This document shows positions 58,326-64,000 of a stretch of DNA of 64,000 bases, one piece after another. The DNA is taken from positions 1 to 64,000 of the forward strand of contig CP151668.1 in the NCBI GenBank assembly GCA_038400315.1, given 5' to 3'. Made by a program: the position numbers and the translations under genes. The first letter of the stretch is position 1; the number at the start of each line of letters is the position of its first letter. The DNA comes from Isosphaeraceae bacterium EP7. GTDB lineage: Bacteria > Planctomycetota > Planctomycetia > Isosphaerales > Isosphaeraceae. The notes under the pieces were generated by a model. That model had not been told where the DNA came from. It was given only the letters and a program-made list of their open reading frames with translations, and searched no databases.

Positions 58326-58353
58326 ACCATATCCTGTGGTCGCAGGATATGGT
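58326..58353. repeat. Perfect 11-bp inverted repeat downstream of the Rep-like gene
   Basis: ACCATATCCTG (58326-58336) and CAGGATATGGT (58343-58353) are separated by TGGTCG. No T-run follows. The AT-containing dyad stands out in GC-rich surroundings and resembles a protein-binding operator or a partition/origin site more than a terminator. Confidence 0.6.
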
Positions 58354-58450
58354 CTGGGGCCGGTGCGCGCCACGCTTCGTTACCGAATCAGGTCATGCTT
58401 CCGGCCGCAGCGGATGCCTGCGTGCTCAAACCGAGGAGGTCGGCCGTCAG

Positions 58451-58620
58451 TACAGCTTGAAAACCTGAATTCTGGGGGGGGTATTCAAGCCGTGTGTACG
58501 AGGCAGTGGCCCGGCGAGATGCAGGTCCTGGACAGATCCGGTCCGGGTCCTGAGGACGGGCGGGCTCGCGCGCGATCTTTCCAGGACCATGCCGCGCCCC
58601 GGAGGACTTTCGCAGATTGA
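58451..58620 (+). repeat. Duplicated leader module, copy A
   Basis: This segment (AGCTTGAAAACCTGAATTC... to CGGAGGACTTTCGCAG) is clearly related to 61206-61410, with matching blocks such as GATGCAGGTCCTGGACAGAT versus GATGCAAATCCTGGACATAT. In copy B the last block is a ribosome-binding site before ATG 61411. In copy A the equivalent start codon position reads ATTG, so it appears degenerate. A related tail lies at 59395-59560. Confidence 0.7.
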
Positions 58621-58808
58621 AGACCCGGCCCGCCGGCCTCTCTCGGGCTCGGTCGTGACCTAGTGTTCGGGGTCGGGCTCGGTCGGGGCTCCCGGCCCCG
58701 TCCCGAAACCCTGGCGCACCGTGCGGGGTATCTCGCGAGGAGCGAGCCTCGGCCGGTCGCGGGGCCGGCCTCTCCGGGAATTGACGGAGGCGACCGATTC
58801 GTGCCTAC

Positions 58809-59261
58809 GTGATCGCGGCCCTGGATCGATCGATCGAGCTGGGCCCCCGGGGCCTGACCGGGGTGCTGCTCCTGGCGCTGATCCTGTCGTTGTGCATGAC
58901 CGGGCTGCACCAAGTCATGCGGCGGGCCTTCTCCGACCCCCTGCCGCTGCTGGCGGGCCTGATGTTCCTGTCGAGCGTCGCTTCGATGACGGTTGCGGCG
59001 GGCTATCTGGGCGTCTCGTCCCGTCCTTCGGCCCCTTCGGTGGCGGAGTTCATCGGTTTCTCCCCCGGGCGGGATTCGCTGGAGTCGGACCGCGAGCGTT
59101 CGCTGGCCTGGGCCTTCACTCGGATGGCGGACGCAGATGGGGACGGGGTGACGAGTGCCGCGGAGGCGTCCCGCCTGTCGGCGCGTCTCGTGACCCGGGC
59201 GTCCCCGTCTCGCGTGATGAAAGCGACGAGTCCCGTGTCATCTATTCCATCCGTCGAATGA
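58809..59261 (+). CDS. Small membrane protein with an EF-hand loop
   Basis: A 150-residue frame starting with GTG 58809 (GGAGG about 18 bases upstream, so the start is uncertain). Two hydrophobic helices (about 17-38 and 46-68) are followed by a soluble region containing DADGDGVTSAAE, a canonical 12-residue calcium-binding EF-hand loop with acidic residues at positions 1, 3, 5 and 12. Planctomycetes encode many EF-hand proteins at the cell surface. The last 25 residues look less protein-like and could reflect a frameshift that removed a second EF-hand. The gene lies between the two halves of duplicated module A. Confidence 0.58.
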   Translation: MIAALDRSIELGPRGLTGVLLLALILSLCMTGLHQVMRRAFSDPLPLLAGLMFLSSVASMTVAAGYLGVSSRPSAPSVAEFIGFSPGRDSLESDRERSLAWAFTRMADADGDGVTSAAEASRLSARLVTRASPSRVMKATSPVSSIPSVE

Positions 59262-59394
59262 GAGTGTCGAGCCCCACGCGTCTGGTCGTCGAGTGGCGAA
59301 GATCGGCCGGTCGGAGCTACACTCGTGCTCCCGTCACCGTTGCGAGAGCAGAAACTGCCAGGGCGGGGCAGCATGGAGGGCTTGCACGACTCCG

Positions 59395-59560
59395 ACCGCC
59401 GGCTCAGGCCGATGTCCCCCTGGTCGATGACGGTCGCTACCCGCCGGGTCTCGACGACCGGATGGTCGTGAATGTTTCCGGCAGGGGTCGTTGAACGGCT
59501 CGCCTCGGCAATTGTACGTGATGTTCACCCGGGCCGGGCAGTTAGCGTCGGCCTAGACGG
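59395..59560 (+). repeat. Duplicated tail module, copy A
   Basis: Related to 61612-61805. Both contain GGCTCAGGCCGA(T/C)GTCC, CCCTGGTCGATGACG, and the block encoding PPG(L/I)D(D/A)RMV before a stop in CGTTGAACGGCT. In copy A an indel separates the reading frames, so it is probably the relic of a small exported protein like the one at 61411-61746. Confidence 0.68.
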
Positions 59561-59584
59561 TTTGATGGGTGTTCGATAGACACC

Positions 59585-60673
59585 TTATGTTGCAATCGTC
59601 CGGCAGCTTTCCGGGCTGAGGGCCCCCAGGAACTCTCGCCATAGGACGCCCACCAGTTCGCCCGCCGGCTTCGAACGGGCCAGGGCCACCCCTTGGCCTG
59701 CCCAGTGGGCACCGTACCCGTGCTCGCTGACGGCCTTCGCGAGGGCGTGCAGCGACTTCCCAGCGTCGTAAGCGGTCAGATAGCTTGGAACCTCGTCGCT
59801 AGGGCTCAGGTTGCCGAGGTCGGTGAAGCGGTTCGCGAGCGACCGGGCCGGGCGGCCTGAGATAGCCCGCGTCACGACCGTGCGAAGTGCGGGTCGCTCC
59901 TGCATCGCTCGCCGGTATCCCTCGTCGGCTGCGGATTCGGGGCAAAGGATAAAGGCCGTCCCGAGCTGGGCCGCACTCGCATCCACGACCAGGGCCGCCG
60001 CGACTCCCGCCCCATCCATGATTCCCCCGGCCGCCACGACCGGGACCGAAAGGCTTTTAACGAGGAGTCGCGTGAGGGCCATCGTGCCGATGCACTCGTC
60101 TGGTGCATCCGGGTCGAAGGTGCCGCGATGGCCCCCCGCCTCGAATCCTTGGCCAATAACTCCATCGACCCCGGCCGCCTCGGCGGCACGGCCTTCGGCG
60201 AGATTCGTCGCCGTCGCCAGGAGCGTGATTCCCGCTTCTCTGAGTGCTCGAATCCGACTCACTTCCGGCAGGCCGAAGTGCAGACTCACGACCGGTGGCC
60301 GCTCGGCGACCAGCACGTCGAGCATGGCGTCATCGACGAGGAAACTCTTGTAAATTTCGCGAAGGCTTGCCGAGGGCTCGGCTCCGTATCGTGCGAAGAG
60401 GGGTTCGAGTCGCGACAGCCACGCGGCCTCTCGCTGCGGTTCATGGATAGCCGGAGGGTGGCAGAAGACGTTCACGTTGAACGGCCGGTCGGTGAGAGAC
60501 CACAACGCCCGGACCATCTCGCAGGCCGCCTCAGCGTCGAGATTTCCCACCCCGATCGAGCCGAGGCCACTTGCGTTCGATACGGCTGCTGCCATCTGCG
60601 TTGTGGAGACGCCCGCCATCGGGGCCTGGATGACCGGGATGCGGATGCCAAGCTTTCGGGCGAGGTCGTTCAT
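59585..60673 (-). CDS. Nitronate monooxygenase (2-nitropropane dioxygenase family)
   Basis: An FMN-dependent enzyme of 362 residues that oxidises alkyl nitronates such as propionate-3-nitronate. The TIM-barrel starts IRIPVIQAPMAGVSTTQMAA. The family's FNVNVFCHPPA, VVSLHFGLPE and phosphate-binding VVAAGGIMDGAGVAAALVVD segments are present. The catalytic-type His is in GQGFEAGGHRGTF, and LGTAFILCPES follows. It is an uninterrupted gene of normal length. ATG 60673 lies about 15 bases from AGGAG; a nearer ATG is in another frame. No functional link to its neighbours is apparent, so it probably stands alone as a detoxification gene. Confidence 0.92.
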   Translation of the reverse strand: MNDLARKLGIRIPVIQAPMAGVSTTQMAAAVSNASGLGSIGVGNLDAEAACEMVRALWSLTDRPFNVNVFCHPPAIHEPQREAAWLSRLEPLFARYGAEPSASLREIYKSFLVDDAMLDVLVAERPPVVSLHFGLPEVSRIRALREAGITLLATATNLAEGRAAEAAGVDGVIGQGFEAGGHRGTFDPDAPDECIGTMALTRLLVKSLSVPVVAAGGIMDGAGVAAALVVDASAAQLGTAFILCPESAADEGYRRAMQERPALRTVVTRAISGRPARSLANRFTDLGNLSPSDEVPSYLTAYDAGKSLHALAKAVSEHGYGAHWAGQGVALARSKPAGELVGVLWREFLGALSPESCRTIAT

Positions 60674-60903
60674 CGTTGATGGCCCCCATGTGACTTCTCC
60701 TTTCTACTACGAACCGCGTGGAGTTTCGACGCCGCCGGTTTTACCTGAGAGAATTCCCATTATCTCAGGTCTTCTTGCCCATTCCGGAAGATGCCGAAGG
60801 GGTCTCAAACGGCTTCAACGCGATCGATGGAATATCGGTCGACGCCGTGCCCGGGTCGGTTTTATCTGGGCCGCGCTGACATCGGCCTGGAGATGGGGAC
60901 GGG

Positions 60904-61154
60904 GCCAAGGGGTGTCGGACGGACCGACACCCCTTGGCTCACCTAGCCTCCAAGGGTATCGCTTCGAGCGACCACCCTTCGGTGGTGCGGGCCAGGCCAG
61001 GGGTACACACTCAGCGTGTACCCCTCCCTTGCCGCCAAAGGGGGGCACTACTGATGGCCCCAAGCGTCCGGCTGACTCGGGCGAAGGGTGTGCATCGCAC
61101 GCACACGCTTTCGAGAATTGAGGCCAGCCGGGGCACGCGTTTCGTGCGTGCCCC
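60904..61154. repeat. Cluster of perfect GC hairpins
   Basis: Within 250 bp there are GCCAAGGGGTGTCGG/CCGACACCCCTTGGC (60904-60918 and 60924-60938), GGGGTACAC/GTGTACCCC (61000-61008 and 61016-61024) and GGGGCACGC/GCGTGCCCC (61130-61138 and 61146-61154), with smaller dyads between. A block after the first hairpin (60930-60972) recurs at 62783-62827. No gene was assigned here. The pattern resembles REP/BIME-like palindromic repeats. Confidence 0.75.
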
Positions 61155-61205
61155 TTGGTTGTCGACCTCCGTGCCGGCATTCACGATCTGGACGCCGCGG
61201 CCAAC

Positions 61206-61410
61206 TTGAAAGCTTGATTTCGGGGGCGGGTTTTCAACCCAAGCGAGTACCCCACCGAGAGCCCTTTGCTTCGGTCATAGGCCGGCGCACGGCTCGCAGT
61301 CTTGTCTTTGAGGATGCAAATCCTGGACATATCTGGTATGGGTCGAAAGGACGGGTCGGGTCGTGCGTGATACCTTCCGGGACCCGCCCGCGCCTCGGAG
61401 GATTCTCGTG
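61206..61410 (+). repeat. Duplicated leader module, copy B (5' region of the small exported protein)
   Basis: The counterpart of 58451-58620. It ends with CGGAGGATTCTCGTG directly before ATG 61411, so the module is the promoter and leader of the following gene. Confidence 0.7.
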
Positions 61411-61746
61411 ATGAGGCCCTTGCCCGCCCGCATCTCAGTTCCGTCGCCCGACCCACGACCCTCTCGGATTCGACCGCTGAGGCTCGTCGCGATCCTCGCG
61501 ATCTCCGCCTCGTGTGTGGCCATGCCCGGGCGCGCCTCCGCGCTGCCGGCCCCCGCCCGTCCCGGTCCGCCCCGACTGCCGGCCCCCCCGCGGCCCGTTG
61601 GCCCATCCGCACGTCGGCTCAGGCCGACGTCCCCCTGGTCGATGACGATCGTCGCGCCGCCCGGGATCGACGCCCGGATGGTGATCCCTGCCCCGTCGGG
61701 AATAGACGATCGTATGGTCGCGGATGTCGGCGCCTGGGGCCGTTGA
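61411..61746 (+). CDS. Small secreted Pro-rich protein
   Basis: A 111-residue protein starting at ATG 61411 with GGAGG nine bases upstream. Residues about 20-43 form a signal peptide (LRLVAILAISASCVAMPGRA) with an Ala-x-Ala-like end, followed by a Pro/Ala/Arg-rich stretch. The C-terminus contains two related motifs, PPGIDARMV and PSGIDDRMV, and ends GAWGR. A degenerate relative of the same module is at 59395-59560, where the same PPGLDDRMV codons remain. No known family was recognised. Export to the periplasm or surface is inferred from the signal peptide. Confidence 0.58.
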   Translation: MRPLPARISVPSPDPRPSRIRPLRLVAILAISASCVAMPGRASALPAPARPGPPRLPAPPRPVGPSARRLRPTSPWSMTIVAPPGIDARMVIPAPSGIDDRMVADVGAWGR

Positions 61747-62008
61747 ACGGCTTGCCTCGGCAGTTGTGCCGAGTGCTCGCCCGAGCGGGGCGAACTAACG
61801 CCGGCCAAAATGTACCGATAGGTGTCCGCAAGGGCGTTGCTTCGATCCGAGCAGTCATCAGAGCCCCAAAAGCCGCCTCGATGTTCCCATCACGCGGGCC
61901 GCACGGGGATGAGCCCGATGTGATCCGGGCAGCATGGGAGCAACTCGCCTCGGACGAAGGCTAGCCCTGCTCATTTGCCCCATGCCCGGCAGCCATATCG
62001 TTCCTGCG
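61747..62008. other. Intergenic region without recognised genes
   Basis: A frame overlapping the previous gene extends to 61964 and ends in protein-like residues (GDEPDVIRAAWEQLASDEG), but no start or domain supports it. It may be the relic of another gene. Nothing else was seen. Confidence 0.4.
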
Positions 62009-62497
62009 TTACTTCTTCTTCCTCGGGTCGTCGTCCGGGTTCACGTACTCGATGGCCCATGGCCCCTCCCCGTGCAACTGGATGATGGTCTCGCCCTCGA
62101 CCCAGACGTAATGTTTCATGCCCGCCGGCCACGTCCCGTAGGCCCCGGCCGGCAGAGCCTCGCCCTTGGTCGCGTCGAATTTCTCGCCCATGCCGAGCCG
62201 AAACGTCCCGTCGAGGATGGTGACGCGTTCCGTCTTGGGGTGGGTGTGCAGGGGAATGCGATAGCCGTCCGGGACCTTGATGCGCAAGACGAAGGGTCCG
62301 GGTTTGGACGGGTCGCCCTCGAGGACCGCGAATTCGGCCCCAGGCGGCAGGGAAGGCGGGCCCGCCTTCCAACGAAGATCGTCCGGCCGGCTGACGGCGG
62401 CTTTCATCGCGACGTCCGCGTGCTGGGCAAGGAGGCCGGTCGCGTTCCACGCGACAGCAGACAGGAGGAGGCCCGCCGCGAGCGATTTCGCACGCAT
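62009..62497 (-). CDS. Exported cupin-domain protein
   Basis: A 162-residue protein from ATG 62497, preceded by AAGGAG. The N-terminus is a signal peptide (LAAGLLLSAVAWNATGLLAQ). The single cupin domain carries the metal-ligand pattern H-x-H...E (IPLHTHPKTERVTILDGTFR) and the second cupin motif His in WPAGMKHYVWVEGETIIQLH. It ends in a charged PDDDPRKKK tail. This group of small secreted cupins often occurs in environmental bacteria and its substrate is unknown. Metal-dependent dioxygenase, isomerase or simple ligand binding are all possible. It is intact and of normal length. Confidence 0.85.
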   Translation of the reverse strand: MRAKSLAAGLLLSAVAWNATGLLAQHADVAMKAAVSRPDDLRWKAGPPSLPPGAEFAVLEGDPSKPGPFVLRIKVPDGYRIPLHTHPKTERVTILDGTFRLGMGEKFDATKGEALPAGAYGTWPAGMKHYVWVEGETIIQLHGEGPWAIEYVNPDDDPRKKK

Positions 62498-62760
62498 TTT
62501 CTTCTCCTTATGTGAAATGTCGAATCGGCCCAGTGCCCCTCGACACCGGTCGCGACCTGGAACACTTTCAGTCGCCAGTCGGAATAGCCGTCCGGATCGC
62601 CCCCTTTGCCTCTCCCCGCCGAGTCGAATGACCGGGATCATACCCCAGTGGAAGTCGGATGATTACTCCCGGCCTGTTTGTTGGCGGGTGCTCTCCCTGT
62701 CCTTCGATCCGCGAAAGGATCTCGGCAGTAGAGACCCCACTTCGAGCCTCAAACTTTGGG

Positions 62761-62827
62761 CCGGGGGTGTAAACACTGGATACCCCCTTGGCTCGCCCGG
62801 CCTCCAAAGGTATCGCTTCGAGCGATC
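62761..62827. repeat. Dispersed hairpin repeat, second copy
   Basis: A GGGGGTGT/ATACCCCC dyad (62764-62786 region) precedes a block, TTGGCTCGCCCGGCCTCCAA to CGCTTCGAGCGA, that matches 60931-60970 with few differences. It lies between the cupin gene and the propeller-like gene, in a stretch with no coding sequence assigned. Confidence 0.72.
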
Positions 62828-62842
62828 CTTTTGGTCAAGTCC

Positions 62843-63934
62843 TCATGGGACTCGCGAGGCGATGGTCGTCGTCACTCCGAGCGGTAAAAGGACCGATTCC
62901 AACGAGGGCCCCCTCCGACGCAGCACGCTCACCGAGCGGCCATCGAGCGTCAGAATCGCGGCGGCCAGGATGCAGTCGTTCGCCAGGACGCGGGCCTCGG
63001 CCGTCAGGGTCCCGGGCGCGCCCGAAGTCGGGTCGAACCGGACCGGGACGACCCTCGCCTCGTAGCTCCTGCCGTCCGGCTTCAGGACGAGGTAAGCCAA
63101 CGCCGCTTCGCCGGCCGCATCCCGGATCAGCGTCGGGAGCCTGATCGTCTGCACCCGCTCCCCGGGCCCGCTGCCGAGTTGGAGGCGTCCGGCCGCGGCG
63201 ACGGACGCGGCCTCGGCATCGAGGCCCAGCCACCAGATCTGGGACTCCGGCCCCGGGTTTCGACGGCCCGCCCCCCGGTAGACGTCGACGGTCGCGAGGA
63301 CCCTGCCCGCCATCCTCGGGTCATCGGGCCAGCTGAGGTTGACGACATGAATCCTGGAGCCCTCGAGGCCCTGCACCGTCCAGTGAACCCTCCGGGGCCG
63401 GACCTCCTGATCGACGTTTCGCCGTCTCTCCAGGTCGATTTGGTAGATTCGGCCGTCCCCCGCTGGGTAGAGCAGGCGAGCCCTCTTGCCGGGGGACCAG
63501 CAGGGCGCGTCGGTCGGCGCGGGGTCCCCGGCGAGATCGACGCGATCGAGGACCTGGTTGTCGGGCAGGCGGATGCGGACGATGGCAATGTCTCCGCTGA
63601 CCTGATGGATCCCTTGCCCGGATCGTGTCCATCCGACGCCGACGGCCTGCCTCCGCCCCCCTTCAATCCACGGGGAGGGGCTTGCCTTGTCGAGGACCAG
63701 CCCCCGGGGCATGCCCAGCGACTCAAACCAGCCGGAGTCGATGTGGTGGATCCGAAGGGAGTCCCCCCACTCGTCCGCGATGTTACGATTGAGAATGCGG
63801 AATGGCGGCGTGGAGAGTTCCCTGGGGGCGTCGCCTACCGGATTGGCGATCGAGACGAGGATGGCAATGCCGATGCCGACGGCGGCGGAGAGGATTCCGA
63901 CTCGGATGATCGCCCGCGAGGCAAGGTAGAACAT
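62843..63934 (-). CDS. Membrane-anchored beta-propeller-like protein of unknown function
   Basis: 363 residues. A single hydrophobic segment (about 7-29; IIRVGILSAAVGIGIAILVS) anchors the protein. The rest is predicted extracytoplasmic and beta-rich, with repeated blade-like elements that alternate value-description phrases such as RLPDNQVLDRVDLAGD, CWSPGKRARLLYPAGDGRIY and QIDLERR, as in PD40/WD40-like propellers. No enzymatic motif was identified. The start ATG is at 63934, and the final 66 bases of the window contain no assigned feature. Function unknown; a scaffold or ligand-binding role is possible. Confidence 0.62.
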   Translation of the reverse strand: MFYLASRAIIRVGILSAAVGIGIAILVSIANPVGDAPRELSTPPFRILNRNIADEWGDSLRIHHIDSGWFESLGMPRGLVLDKASPSPWIEGGRRQAVGVGWTRSGQGIHQVSGDIAIVRIRLPDNQVLDRVDLAGDPAPTDAPCWSPGKRARLLYPAGDGRIYQIDLERRRNVDQEVRPRRVHWTVQGLEGSRIHVVNLSWPDDPRMAGRVLATVDVYRGAGRRNPGPESQIWWLGLDAEAASVAAAGRLQLGSGPGERVQTIRLPTLIRDAAGEAALAYLVLKPDGRSYEARVVPVRFDPTSGAPGTLTAEARVLANDCILAAAILTLDGRSVSVLRRRGPSLESVLLPLGVTTTIASRVP

Positions 63935-64000
63935 CTCGCATCCCCCGGCAGGCCCCCGCGTCGAGGCGTCGAATCGGGTTGCGACGCTTGGCCCATCTGG

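Noticed and set aside
60815-61209. Overlapping frames on both strands across the hairpin cluster, with PPFGGKGG-like phrases.
   Set aside because: The phrases arise from the palindromic repeats themselves, which give open frames on both strands; no coding evidence.

Overview
The window looks like part of a large plasmid or secondary replicon of a planctomycete, most likely of the Isosphaeraceae. The evidence is high GC by eye, an extended planctomycete-type export motif near the N-terminus of a secreted beta-helix protein, an ECF sigma factor paired with a Ser/Thr kinase, and ISKra4, IS1595, IS701 and IS5 transposases. A plasmid-type ParB starts at base 1 and a helix-turn-helix, Rep-like gene lies at 57.6 kb. 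The taxonomic and plasmid assignments are inferences.

Layout. 1-2.8 kb: parB, a decayed ISKra4 transposase on the minus strand, then a gene-free leader of about 0.9 kb. 2.8-32.9 kb: one long plus-strand cell-surface polysaccharide locus of 23 genes. It holds an initiating sugar transferase, a Wzc-like tyrosine kinase, an ABC-2 permease with a partner ATPase that carries a carbohydrate-binding tail, a WbpB/WbpD/WbpE-like set for a diacetamido-uronic acid, an epimerase/dehydratase plus aminotransferase plus N-formyltransferase set for a second amino sugar, several glycosyltransferases, an O-antigen polymerase/ligase-like membrane protein, an AsnB-type amidotransferase, a deacetylase-like protein, a GT39-like transferase and a methyltransferase. 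It ends in a nucleotide-sugar dehydrogenase gene carrying four in-frame stops, then a strong terminator. 33-35.7 kb: a convergent gene for a secreted beta-helix/Ig-like/DUF4082 protein.

36.3-51.2 kb is an insertion-sequence graveyard: IS5, IS256, three IS1595 copies (two of them interrupted by other ISs, with target duplications still readable), an unclassified IS, IS701 and ISKra4. Almost every transposase is broken. Within it sit an ECF sigma/Ser-Thr kinase operon (minus, 43.3-45.5 kb) and one intact IS701-like ORF that lacks two catalytic aspartates. 51.2-55.1 kb returns to polysaccharide functions: two decayed sugar epimerases, a double-FHA protein and a specialised NusG/RfaH-like antiterminator.

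55.2-64 kb is accessory: a deletion derivative of the unclassified IS, a strong bidirectional terminator, a decayed Tat-exported amidohydrolase, the Rep-like gene, small exported or membrane proteins, a nitronate monooxygenase, a cupin, a membrane-anchored propeller-like protein, and several families of palindromic or duplicated sequence.

Working model (inference): nucleotide-sugar enzymes feed glycosyltransferases that build a glycan on undecaprenyl phosphate. The Wzm/Wzt-type transporter exports it and the Wzy/WaaL-like protein and Wzc-like kinase finish or control it. The NusG-like, sigma/kinase and FHA proteins could regulate the locus. Three nucleotide-sugar genes (UDP-sugar dehydrogenase and two epimerases) are decayed, so the pathway is either being lost or complemented by intact paralogues elsewhere.
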